Shown here in pieces: positions 6,646 to 12,496 of a DNA stretch of 22,782 nucleotides. Positions within the stretch are counted from its first letter, which is position 1. Each line of letters starts with the position of its first letter. The notes below the pieces were generated by a model. That model was not told the DNA's origin. It made no database searches and saw nothing but the letters and a program-made list of their open reading frames with translations. Where the stretch lies: IMG/VR virus record IMGVR_UViG_3300018057_000043, positions 1 to 22,782 of that record; one strand, 5' to 3'. The DNA is from a virus. The position numbers and the translations under genes are program-made.

Positions 6646-6768
6646 GGTCGCCTATCTTATCCCTTCTGTGAGTTGCACACCCAGTGCGCCGCCCCGTTAA
6701 TCGGATTGCCGTTCTTATCCTCGATGGCATCCTGTCTCCACGCTGCCCCAATGCCCCTGCGTCGCTGA
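6487..6768 (+). CDS. Last gene of the left + strand chain (uncertain)
   Basis: ATG 6487 has a strong ribosome site (GGAGGGG at 6472-6478) and overlaps the preceding stop, so the start looks real. The 93-aa product opens with MSYRKENGAGDPHYEPGGFL, then a helical stretch. From about residue 52 it overlaps the 3' end of the - strand HNH gene and reads poorly. The true gene may have been cut short by the convergent operon. Confidence 0.4.
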   Translation: MSYRKENGAGDPHYEPGGFLAAFTGVLDYAKQVDHGVGWILGLIVEGDAVVFHGRLSYPFCELHTQCAAPLIGLPFLSSMASCLHAAPMPLRR

Positions 6769-7019
6769 TGTTCGAAAGTGGCTTGGTTCAGGGTCAACCG
6801 CTTCCCGCAAAGCGAGCAGCGGCCTTCCTGGCGCAATAGCATGGCCTCTACGCGCCGCTTGTATTCCCTCCAGCCTGCCGGGGAATCCTGGCAGACTTCC
6901 CTGCCGTCGAGGTATCTGCGTACCGCTCCGTTCAGGATGAGTTCGTAGCGGAGGCTCGGTCCTTTTGGTTCCGGGTGCCAGGAGTAGGCGGAGCGCGGGA
7001 TGGGGCGGCGGCGGATCAT
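6657..7019 (-). CDS. HNH-type nuclease, 120 aa
   Basis: A compact HNH protein: after a basic N-terminus (MIRRRPIPRS) and an alpha/beta part, the core reads EGRCSLCGKRL, then FEHQRRRG, then GAAHWVCNSQKG. That gives a CxxC zinc pair, the central His in place of the usual DH, and the final H...C-N-x-x-K. ATG at 7019 is preferred over upstream codons because it fits the basic start. It is one of three HNH genes in the window. It may be a homing-type or recombination nuclease; its target is unknown. Confidence 0.7.
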   Translation of the reverse strand: MIRRRPIPRSAYSWHPEPKGPSLRYELILNGAVRRYLDGREVCQDSPAGWREYKRRVEAMLLRQEGRCSLCGKRLTLNQATFEHQRRRGIGAAWRQDAIEDKNGNPINGAAHWVCNSQKG

Positions 7020-7204
7020 GGTTGAGTAAGTCTCTCGCTGAGGAGTTCGCAGATTTGCTTGTTTTTGAAGCATTCGGCGCTGCCGGGAATGTGCCAGTGA
7101 GGGCGCTCATCGCAAAAGCGTCCTTCGGTGTATTCAGCCACAATGATGTCGCCTTCAAAACGCACCCAGTAGAAACCGGGTATTCGCTTTCGGTCTGGTT
7201 TCAT
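7016..7204 (-). CDS. Small hypothetical protein, 62 aa
   Basis: AAGGAG lies 6 bases before ATG 7204, so this start is better than ATG 7255, which would add MRRRPIPPPTPRRKEKS. The product (IPGFYWVRFEGDIIVAEYTEGRF and after) is a small beta-rich protein of a type common in phage accessory operons. No name can be given. The stop overlaps the HNH start. Confidence 0.6.
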   Translation of the reverse strand: MKPDRKRIPGFYWVRFEGDIIVAEYTEGRFCDERPHWHIPGSAECFKNKQICELLSERLTQP

Positions 7205-7257
7205 CGACTTCTCCTTCCGGCGCGGAGTGGGCGGGGGAATGGGGCGGCGGCGCATGG

Positions 7258-7482
7258 TCACAGTTCGGTCTTCATCGACTCCATGCAGCCGGGGCAATAG
7301 TCCGCGCCATTGATGACGCCCCAACCTTCCTGCTTCGCGGCCTTGCGCAGAATCTTGGCGGTTGCGGGCGAGATGAAGTGTTGGCAGGTTTCGTGTGAAG
7401 TTTCACCGTAGATGTCGGGGAAGGTCACATCTCCCGAGCCGTGTTCGTTGTCGCAGAAGATCAATCGAGCCGAGCGAATCAT
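7258..7482 (-). CDS. Small Cys/His-containing protein, 74 aa
   Basis: The N-terminus is MIRSARLIFCDNEHGSGDV and the C-terminus has DYCPGCMESM; the four cysteines and histidines could bind a metal. AAGGA lies 8 bases before ATG 7482, within a 21-base tandem duplication that supplies a second upstream copy. Function unknown. Confidence 0.6.
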   Translation of the reverse strand: MIRSARLIFCDNEHGSGDVTFPDIYGETSHETCQHFISPATAKILRKAAKQEGWGVINGADYCPGCMESMKTEL

Positions 7483-7483
7483 A

Positions 7484-7523
7484 GAAAGTTTCCTTCAGAC
7501 TTCAGAGAGTTTCCTTCAGACTT
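7484..7523 (-). repeat. 21-base tandem repeat carrying stop and ribosome site
   Basis: The 16-base unit AGTTTCCTTCAGACTT occurs at 7487-7502 and 7508-7523, 21 bases apart. On the - strand each copy reads AAGTCTGAAGGAAACT, containing a TGA and an AAGGA ribosome site. The distal copy holds the stop of the upstream gene; the proximal copy serves the gene starting at 7482. Confidence 0.85.
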
Positions 7524-7734
7524 TTTTATTGCCTTCGTAGCTCAGCCCCAATTCGCATCGCCGTCCAAGCTCCGCTTCGCGCTTATCCCAGATTTCGACC
7601 TCGCACTCAAGCGAGAGTTTGTGCAGCAAGAGACAAGTTTCGATGCGGTCTTTCAGTGGCTTCGTTCGGTCGCTCCAGACATGATCGTGAGCCCGGACGA
7701 GCACCAGCCAACCGGAATTGTCGTAGATGCTCAT
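7516..7734 (-). CDS. Small hypothetical protein, 72 aa
   Basis: ATG 7734 overlaps the previous stop (ATGA). The protein starts with a beta strand (WLVLVRAHDHVW), then has a helix with two Cys and an acidic/basic end (LSLECEVEIWDKREAELG). No motif is recognised. Its TGA is part of the 21-base tandem repeat. Confidence 0.6.
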   Translation of the reverse strand: MSIYDNSGWLVLVRAHDHVWSDRTKPLKDRIETCLLLHKLSLECEVEIWDKREAELGRRCELGLSYEGNKKV

Positions 7735-7973
7735 CGGGCTTTGAGTTTCCGGGCGAGTTTGCGCGCTTCCCTCTCGCGGCGGCTGTAGATTTCAGCGGCC
7801 AGGTCGAATACGCCGCGCCAGGAGACTTCGTAGCGAGTCCTGGTGCCGAGCAATCGGACGGCGGCATGCTCGGGGAAAACTTCGATGACAATCTCGCGTT
7901 CCTTGCCTCGATAGCGGGCAACCTGGTTCGTGATGAACGAGAGACGGCTTTTGCGTTCGGCAATTTTCTTCAT
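7731..7973 (-). CDS. Small basic protein, 80 aa
   Basis: GGGAGA lies 3-4 bases before ATG 7973. The product is very basic: a helical N-terminus, a central beta part (REIVIEVFPEHAAVRLLGTR) and a C-terminal helix RREREARKLARKLKAR. It could bind nucleic acid, judging only by charge. Translation is coupled on both sides (ATGA overlaps). Confidence 0.65.
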   Translation of the reverse strand: MKKIAERKSRLSFITNQVARYRGKEREIVIEVFPEHAAVRLLGTRTRYEVSWRGVFDLAAEIYSRREREARKLARKLKAR

Positions 7974-8221
7974 GGTCTCCCTATTTTTCGCAAGCACACC
8001 AACAGCAAACGCGCCGCTTGAAAATCATTCGTGTCTCGTCCGCGCGCCCGCAGGTACCAGACGGCATGCCGTATCAGCCTTCGTGCGATCATCCGGGAGG
8101 ATTCCACCCCCGTGGAATCCTCCCGTCTTTCTTTCGCCAGATGTGCCGTCTGTTGGTTCACCCGGCGAAACCAGTGGCGTTCCCAAGTGAGAACGCGGCG
8201 AATTTCAGAGTTGGAGATCAT
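7970..8221 (-). CDS. Small basic protein, 83 aa, containing a strong hairpin
   Basis: Start and stop overlap the neighbouring genes by 4 bases, which supports a real gene. The protein is Arg-rich and helical (SEIRRVLTWERHWFRRVNQ; RRLIRHAVWYLRARGRD). A perfect 14-bp inverted repeat interrupts its middle, encoding EDSTGVESSR. Unnamed. Confidence 0.55.
   Translation of the reverse strand: MISNSEIRRVLTWERHWFRRVNQQTAHLAKERREDSTGVESSRMIARRLIRHAVWYLRARGRDTNDFQAARLLLVCLRKIGRP
8094..8125. repeat. Perfect 14-bp inverted repeat with a 4-base loop
   Basis: Arms 8094-8107 (CGGGAGGATTCCAC) and 8112-8125 (GTGGAATCCTCCCG) pair perfectly around CCCC. On the + strand it is followed by TCTTTCTTTC, a weak T-rich tail. 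It lies within the coding frame of the 83-aa - strand gene. Confidence 0.85.
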
Positions 8222-8700
8222 GCGGCGTCTTCGTCGTCTCCGGTCTCGCCGAGAGCTTTGCGAACGATCTCACGCGGATCGATCTTATGTTTCTTTTTGA
8301 AGTTCTCGAAAGCCTCTTCGGCGGCGCTTAGGGTGTCACACAGCCGCTTCAGTTCGTCCGCGTCCTTCGGCTCGAAGAAATTGCCGTAGCTGACCTGCTC
8401 AGACTTTTGCTCGTCATCAAACTTGACGAGGATGTTGCGGTTGCTGCCGTGGATGCCGAGGATGACTCCGGTGCGAAGCTTCCCCGGCTTGTCGTTCCAG
8501 CTTTGTTTTTCCCACATGCAAAACGGGATGCTCACGCGTTTCGAGCGAGCAATGCGGCCTGCCAGTTTTTCGGTGAGTTGCTTGAGCGATTCGGCGCGGA
8601 CCTGGTCGCCTTCGTAGTCGGCGAAGAATTCGCCCTTGTCGCTGATCTGTACAGCGAACTTCTTGCCCTTCACTTCGATCTTGCTGAAATCTTTGAGCAT
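8218..8700 (-). CDS. Hypothetical protein, 160 aa, acidic C-terminus
   Basis: AGGAG lies 8 bases before ATG 8700. The N-terminal third is a beta-rich segment (KIEVKGKKFAVQISDKGEFF) and helix. A second beta-rich part (GVILGIHGSNRNILVKFDDE) could be a small barrel. A long helix (ELKRLCDTLSAAEEAFENF) and an acidic tail ETGDDEDAA follow. No family is recognised. It lies downstream of the P-loop NTPase gene, separated by 71 bases holding two hairpins, so it may be expressed at a different level. Confidence 0.7.
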   Translation of the reverse strand: MLKDFSKIEVKGKKFAVQISDKGEFFADYEGDQVRAESLKQLTEKLAGRIARSKRVSIPFCMWEKQSWNDKPGKLRTGVILGIHGSNRNILVKFDDEQKSEQVSYGNFFEPKDADELKRLCDTLSAAEEAFENFKKKHKIDPREIVRKALGETGDDEDAA

Positions 8701-8715
8701 CGTTGGTCTCCTCGG

Positions 8716-8765
8716 TGCGCGCTTCACGCGCAGACCGGATACTAAACATTTGCGTAGTACCCGGT
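8716..8765 (-). repeat. Two consecutive hairpins between NTPase and downstream gene
   Basis: First hairpin in the transcript: arms 8755-8765 and 8734-8744, 11 pairs of which one is G-U, 10-base loop. Second: arms 8727-8732 and 8716-8721, 6 bp, 5-base loop. Neither has a T-run, so RNA processing or differential stability is more likely than termination. Confidence 0.6.
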
Positions 8766-8771
8766 TTCGAC

Positions 8772-10022
8772 CTAGGCGATCTCTTCCCGATTCGGTTGGT
8801 CGAGCACCGAAACCACTCCCTGCGGCCCCTTCGGTTTCACCGCTTCCAGGCTCTTCGCGGTCATCACCTGCAACAGTGTTAGGGCGTGCCCTGGATGGAG
8901 CACGTCTTCGGTCGCGAGATGCAGCAGCGCGGCGAGCGAAGCCTGGTCCGTGATCTTCTCTCCCTTGCCGATCCGCGCGCGCAGCGCCTTCACGATCTCG
9001 ACGTTCTGTTTGAGCCGGATGGTCGCGATCTCTTCCTCCATCCTGGACCAGGAGCTGAAGCCATTCAGGTATTCGAGCGTCAGGTTGCGATACATGGCGT
9101 CGAGTTTCGAGCGTTTCTCGCCGCCGGGAAAGCAGTGGTTGAGCAGATTGTCCAGTTCTTCGAGGAAGCCTTTGCGCGCGGCCTGGTCCTGCGCCCTCGG
9201 AGTTTTGCCGGAGACGATCAGCTCGCGCGTGCTCGATGGTTCCGGCGCGGGTGCATCGACCTTCGCCATGAAGTCCAGGTAGGGCCGGAAAGCCTGGAAC
9301 ACCGCCTTGTAGTCTCCCGCTCTATACATTCCCTGCTGGCCGGGGAATACGAATTGCATCCCATTCAGCAGCCCTGCCGTGGCATCTTTGATCACGTCGC
9401 AGAGATATTCGGGCTGGGTGCGGATGCGGAGCAATTCGCGGATGCGGCGCTTGTTGCGCGACATCTCCAGTTCGAGATCGGCTTCGTAGCCGAAATTCTC
9501 ACCCCCTCCAGCGTTGAATTTCGAGTTTCCCTGGACCAGTCGCGAGCGGCCTTTCTCGTCTTCGACGTTGTTCCACTCATAGCCGATGCGCCCGACGCCG
9601 ATGGCGTGAAAGTTTCCCAGGCGGAAGCCGCGGATGATCGGACGCCACTCGTTCATCAGTTGCTCGCGGCGCTCGAAGGGAAGATAGCCGTCTTCGTAGC
9701 TGAATTCCGACAGCCCTTCCTTCCAGGGAACGGTCAGATCGTCCTGCACCAGGACACAGCAGCCCTTGTCGGCCAGCTCCACGGATTCGGCCACCTGGTT
9801 CAGGCTTTCGCCGGAGACGATCGTGATGGGGACTTTCTCCACGTCGAAGATGGTCCGCTTGTAGATGCGCCAGCGGTCATCGGAAGAATAGGCGACGACC
9901 GGCGCATGGTCGCAGAGTTCTTTGGAGATTCCCACGGCCAGGCGGGCCGAGGTGCCGGACTTGCCGGAACCGTTCAGCCCGTCGATCGAGGCCTTGAGGT
10001 AGGACTGGTTAGTGTTAGACAT
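8772..10022 (-). CDS. Phage P-loop NTPase, 416 aa (Sak4/RecA-like or AAA type)
   Basis: Walker A is clear at residues 15-22 (GLNGSGKS). A candidate Walker B lies near 88-95 (CCVLVQDD). These are followed by a mixed alpha/beta core to about 280, then a helical C-terminal third. Phages often carry an AAA/RecA-like ATPase of this general form near recombination genes (Sak4 family) and this may be a divergent one, but it is longer than typical Sak4. ATG 10022 follows AGGAG by about 10 bases; ATG 10031 is an alternative three codons upstream. The start overlaps the end of a 49-aa membrane protein gene. It is the largest gene of the leftward operon and likely acts in DNA recombination or replication. 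Confidence 0.75.
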   Translation of the reverse strand: MSNTNQSYLKASIDGLNGSGKSGTSARLAVGISKELCDHAPVVAYSSDDRWRIYKRTIFDVEKVPITIVSGESLNQVAESVELADKGCCVLVQDDLTVPWKEGLSEFSYEDGYLPFERREQLMNEWRPIIRGFRLGNFHAIGVGRIGYEWNNVEDEKGRSRLVQGNSKFNAGGGENFGYEADLELEMSRNKRRIRELLRIRTQPEYLCDVIKDATAGLLNGMQFVFPGQQGMYRAGDYKAVFQAFRPYLDFMAKVDAPAPEPSSTRELIVSGKTPRAQDQAARKGFLEELDNLLNHCFPGGEKRSKLDAMYRNLTLEYLNGFSSWSRMEEEIATIRLKQNVEIVKALRARIGKGEKITDQASLAALLHLATEDVLHPGHALTLLQVMTAKSLEAVKPKGPQGVVSVLDQPNREEIA

Positions 10023-10164
10023 CGGGTGCATTCTCCTTTCGAGATTTGAACTTTTTGTGCCCGAGCAAGAGGAAGGGGAAGGCCACAAATCCGCACATGC
10101 AGGCTGCCTTGGCGATGCAGAGCAAGAACAGCAGGACGTCGGCAAGCTCGCTGTTTTCAGCCAC
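10015..10164 (-). CDS. Tiny membrane protein, 49 aa, coupled to the NTPase
   Basis: GGAGG lies 6 bases before GTG 10164, and the start follows the upstream stop at once. Residues 9-35 (DVLLFLLCIAKAACMCGFVA and FPFLLLG) form one hydrophobic segment, followed by a basic tail (HKKFKSRKE). The last codons overlap the first codons of the NTPase gene in another frame (ATGTCTAA), so translation should be coupled. Confidence 0.6.
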   Translation of the reverse strand: MAENSELADVLLFLLCIAKAACMCGFVAFPFLLLGHKKFKSRKENAPDV

Positions 10165-10340
10165 GGGATTCCTCCGCGTATTTGCCGAGCCTGATACTTT
10201 CGAGCAACTCGCCAGCGGTAATTGGCTGGCCGCTGAGCGGGTCGCGGAATGGACTGCCGTGCCAGACAGCGATGCCGTTGTCGAAGCATTCAGCGACTTG
10301 ATCGAGAAAACGCGGCGATGTCTTGTGCTCTCCTATCCAC
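10157..10340 (-). pseudogene. Small gene with an apparent +1 frameshift
   Basis: A perfect AGGAGGT ribosome site (10346-10352) precedes GTG 10340, but this frame stops after 16 codons (TGA 10290-10292). The frame one base over reads well to TGA 10157-10159 (FLDQVAECFDNGIAVWHG and after) yet lacks a start. Skipping one T in the TTTT at 10307-10310 joins them into a 60-aa protein. It may be a sequence error, a mutation or programmed +1 slippage: UUU followed by U allows perfect re-pairing. Confidence 0.5.
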
Positions 10341-10587
10341 GGCTCACCTCCTGAAAATGATCGAGGCAGAATTCCTGCTCCGATTCGAGATGATGCACCG
10401 TAGCTTTCCGGATGCACGGCACCGCGTCGCATGCTCCGTACCGCGATTCCGGGGACTCGTAGGAGCAGCAAGAAAGATAGGATTCGTCCTGCGCCTGGCA
10501 GACGCGGGTCACTGCCCGGTCAATGGCGTCGCGCAGTACCTGTGGAAAATCCGGAGAGCGAAGAACGGTAAGATCGTGTGCAGCCAT
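10333..10587 (-). CDS. Small Cys-rich protein, 84 aa
   Basis: GGAGG is 5 bases before ATG 10587. Residues 1-35 form helices (LTVLRSPDFPQVLRDAIDRA). The middle is Cys-rich (SCCSYESPESRYGACDAVPC) and the end has HHLESEQEFCLDHF. Metal binding is plausible. No family is recognised. Confidence 0.6.
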   Translation of the reverse strand: MAAHDLTVLRSPDFPQVLRDAIDRAVTRVCQAQDESYLSCCSYESPESRYGACDAVPCIRKATVHHLESEQEFCLDHFQEVSRG

Positions 10588-10617
10588 GATGGCCTCCGAT
10601 ATAGGCTGTTGTGGTTA

Positions 10618-10655
10618 GCCCCCGAGCGCTGTGTTGCAAGCACGCACTCGGGGGC
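10618..10655 (-). repeat. Intergenic hairpin in the leftward operon
   Basis: Arms 10618-10626 (GCCCCCGAG) and 10647-10655 (CTCGGGGGC) pair perfectly, with a smaller GTG/CAC stem in the loop. It lies just after the coiled-coil gene and before the next gene. It lacks a T-run, so it may protect or attenuate the transcript. Confidence 0.6.
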
Positions 10656-10664
10656 GTTGAAGTC

Positions 10665-10880
10665 TTAGAGCGAATTCCCTTCCAAGCGGTCGATGCGATT
10701 TTCGTGATCCATCACTATGACGGCGAAGCGATCTAGTCCGTTATTCATCTTCTCGACGCTCTGCGAGAGCCGCTCTGTGCCGTCGATAAAGCGTTGGAGC
10801 TTCATTTCGGTGTCGATCTGTAGCGAAGCCAACCTGTCGAGCTTTTGTTCCAGCTTCTTGATTTCTTCCTCGTAATTCAT
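10665..10880 (-). CDS. Short coiled-coil protein, 71 aa, first gene of leftward operon
   Basis: GGAGG lies about 5 bases before ATG 10880, and a good promoter ends about 20 bases upstream, so this is the promoter-proximal gene. The product is nearly all helix with heptad spacing (EEEIKKLEQKLDRLASLQID, then a second helix to the end). Its role is unknown; a structural or regulatory oligomer is possible. Confidence 0.7.
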   Translation of the reverse strand: MNYEEEIKKLEQKLDRLASLQIDTEMKLQRFIDGTERLSQSVEKMNNGLDRFAVIVMDHENRIDRLEGNSL

Positions 10881-10905
10881 CTGCCCTCCGTGCATCATGC
10901 GTGTC

Positions 10906-10934
10906 ACTTTATACGTAGCGGTACGTATTGTCAA
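10906..10934 (-). promoter_or_regulatory. Leftward sigma70-type promoter
   Basis: On the - strand a perfect -35 box TTGACA (complement of 10929-10934) is followed by TAAAGT at 17-base spacing (10906-10911), or TATAAA at 15-base spacing (10908-10913). Transcription would begin near 10899, about 20 bases before the first start codon. A palindromic site fills the spacer. Confidence 0.7.
10912..10927. promoter_or_regulatory. Candidate operator, site 1
   Basis: TACGTAGCGGTACGTA is an imperfect palindrome lying between the -35 and -10 of the leftward promoter, where a bound repressor would block RNA polymerase. It shares TAC-x-TAGCG-x-TACG with site 2, with two differences in 14 bases. Confidence 0.55.
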
Positions 10935-10959
10935 GCACTCTATTTGACGCATTTTCATA

Positions 10960-10973
10960 TACCTAGCGCTACG
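10960..10973. promoter_or_regulatory. Candidate operator, site 2
   Basis: TACCTAGCGCTACG contains the perfect palindrome TAGCGCTA. It lies 48 bases from site 1 in the same orientation and between the divergent genes. A TTGACG at 10944-10949 could be the -35 box of a rightward promoter overlapping it, but no good -10 box follows. Confidence 0.5.
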
Positions 10974-11014
10974 AAAGTAAGGCATCTAAAACCCGCGTGA
11001 TACAACTGTCAGCA

Positions 11015-11272
11015 ATGTCACCCAAGAACCCTGCAGCCGTCTCACTCGGGCGCAAAGGCGGAGAGGCCCGCGCGAAGAATCTCACCCCGCAACAGCGCAG
11101 CGACGCCGCTCGAAAGGCTGTTGAGGCTCGCTGGGCAAAGATGGATAAAGCCTTGGATAAACTGGAAAAGCAAACCACTCGGACAGAGGCGACGATCAAC
11201 GAACTGGTGAGGCTCAACCGCGCCAACCGCCGAAAGGCGGCTGGGAGGAAGAAAGTGAAGGCTGGAAAATGA
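11015..11272 (+). CDS. Small basic protein of the RKGGxARAxxLTPxQR type, 85 aa
   Basis: The N-terminal motif NPAAVSLGRKGGEARAKNLT and then RSDAARKAVEARWAKM is a widespread small bacterial and phage sequence of unknown role, seen from memory. Next is a coiled-coil-like middle and a Lys/Arg-rich tail. ATG 11015 fits the usual N-terminus better than GTG 10997; the ribosome site is weak. As the first rightward gene beyond the operator region it could be a DNA-binding regulator, but that is inference from charge and position. Confidence 0.7.
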   Translation: MSPKNPAAVSLGRKGGEARAKNLTPQQRSDAARKAVEARWAKMDKALDKLEKQTTRTEATINELVRLNRANRRKAAGRKKVKAGK

Positions 11273-11355
11273 AACACAGCCCTGAACCACTCTCGCCACT
11301 TCCCTCTCGGACTCCACCCGCAGGACCATACTCTCCGGGAGGCTTACCCCTATGA
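11269..11355 (+). CDS. Proline-rich 28-aa reading frame
   Basis: ATG 11269 overlaps the previous stop and TGA 11353-11355 overlaps the next start, both as ATGA. Nine of its 28 residues are proline (for example PEPLSPLPSRTPPAGP). It may only keep ribosomes moving between genes, or be a real peptide. Confidence 0.4.
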   Translation: MKHSPEPLSPLPSRTPPAGPYSPGGLPL

Positions 11356-11597
11356 AACTCGGCGAGTCGATTCAAACCTACAACCCCACCCTGGCTGTGA
11401 GGCGCGAGTATGGCACCTTTCAGGTCAAGACACCGGGCGGCGAAGAACTGTTCATCACCTGCAAGCCGGGCGAACCGGTCGGCATCGAATGGCCCGACAA
11501 CACCGGCAACAAACTTCCCTTCGTGGTGACCAAGATCAGCGAGCCGCTGGCCCTGACCACGATGGAGCACGTCGCGCCGATCCGCGCAGCGGGATAG
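11352..11597 (+). CDS. Small beta-rich protein, 81 aa
   Basis: GGGAGG lies 9 bases before ATG 11352. The sequence alternates short strands and turns (REYGTFQVKTPGGEELFITC; GIEWPDNTGNKLPFVVTKI), like a small all-beta domain. No signal peptide, no metal motif and no recognised family. The gene after it is separated by 127 bases, so this may end a transcription unit. Confidence 0.6.
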   Translation: MKLGESIQTYNPTLAVRREYGTFQVKTPGGEELFITCKPGEPVGIEWPDNTGNKLPFVVTKISEPLALTTMEHVAPIRAAG

Positions 11598-11724
11598 ACC
11601 CAGCCCAGCGCAGTTCTTTTTTACACAACTCTCGCGAGGACCTCAGCGACTGAGGGCAGGGACCGCGGTGTGTCCTCGCTCCACGTCCGCGCTTCGTAGA
11701 CCATAGGGTACAATTCCCTGCATC
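11598..11724 (+). other. Intergenic stretch with a weak -10-like box
   Basis: No gene is seen. TACAAT at 11709-11714 resembles a -10 box, but no matching -35 is present. If used, transcription would begin almost at the next ATG. Small inverted repeats (CTCAG/CTGAG near 11642) are too weak to call. Confidence 0.3.
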
Positions 11725-11943
11725 ATGGCCTCGGCTCCCTTCTTCCTCTGCGCGGACTGCGGCTCCGATAACTTCCTGCTCACCCCGGAGCGCGGCCCGC
11801 GCGGCGACTGGTTCGTGATCTGCAAAACCTGCGTCACCTGCTACGAACTCTGGCCCAACGGCTCGATCCGCCGTACCCGCGCGGGCGTCCATCCTTCCGA
11901 AATCACGCACGCCGTCCGCGCCTTGAGCGCCACCGAGACCTGA
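11725..11943 (+). CDS. Zinc-ribbon protein, 72 aa
   Basis: CADCGSDNF and CKTCVTCYEL about 24 residues apart form a standard zinc ribbon with a beta hairpin between. A short basic C-terminal part follows. The ribosome site is not obvious, which would fit a leaderless or short-leader transcript. Function unknown; such ribbons often bind nucleic acid or other proteins. Confidence 0.65.
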   Translation: MASAPFFLCADCGSDNFLLTPERGPRGDWFVICKTCVTCYELWPNGSIRRTRAGVHPSEITHAVRALSATET

Positions 11944-12166
11944 ACGCAATCCTCCGTCCACTTCGAAAACCCCTCGTTCCTACACGTTCGTAACTTGCAA
12001 CCCTCTATCTTTGGCCTCGATGATGCGTCTGACGGTGGGCGGCAGGCCAGTGACCCTAAGCGCCGCGTCTCTGACGCCCAACGACTGCTCGCTATCTCCT
12101 GCCGCCCACAGGTCTCCGGCATTCCCAGCGCCATGCTGGTTGATCCCAGGTACCCCTGCTAATCGT
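11944..12166 (+). other. Stretch without a convincing gene
   Basis: The frame of the next gene is open here from TTG 12011, but its translation is Ser/Pro-rich and unlike protein. No clear promoter, hairpin or RNA gene is seen. Confidence 0.3.
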
Positions 12167-12496
12167 GTGCGAGTCGCATTTCTAGGTCACAGTCAGCCGC
12201 GCGACGGTTCGGTCCGACCGTCCGGCGGCTACATCTCGAAAAGTGAAGCTGAAGCTCTGGTCCGGCTTTTAGTCGCCGAGCGGATTTCACAGAAGCGCAT
12301 TCGCGCCTTCGAGCCCGGTCTCTACCGCGCCCTCAGTCCGATCAGCTTCATGCCGCAACGCCTGCCCTCCGCCGAACTCCCCGGAGTGAAATTCATTCCG
12401 CCGCCCACCGATCTGCGCCCCAAAGTCTCCGCCCTGAAAGCCGGATGGGACTGGACCAAAGAAGCGGATTACCTACCGCAAGCGATCACCGCATGA
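12167..12496 (+). CDS. Hypothetical protein, about 109 aa, start uncertain
   Basis: The last 85 residues look coding: a helix (ISKSEAEALVRLLVAERISQ), then a Pro-rich stretch, then a Trp-containing helix near the end. GTG 12167 is a guess; ATG 12020 would add 49 low-quality residues, and neither has a clear ribosome site. Its stop overlaps the start of the HTH gene (ATGA). Confidence 0.5.
   Translation: MRVAFLGHSQPRDGSVRPSGGYISKSEAEALVRLLVAERISQKRIRAFEPGLYRALSPISFMPQRLPSAELPGVKFIPPPTDLRPKVSALKAGWDWTKEADYLPQAITA

Noticed and set aside
8886-10049. 387-codon + strand frame
   Set aside because: Antisense to the P-loop NTPase gene, which has Walker A, ribosome sites and operon context; the + frame has no recognisable motif.
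10249-10668. 139-codon + strand frame
   Set aside because: Overlaps - strand genes that have good ribosome sites and operon spacing.
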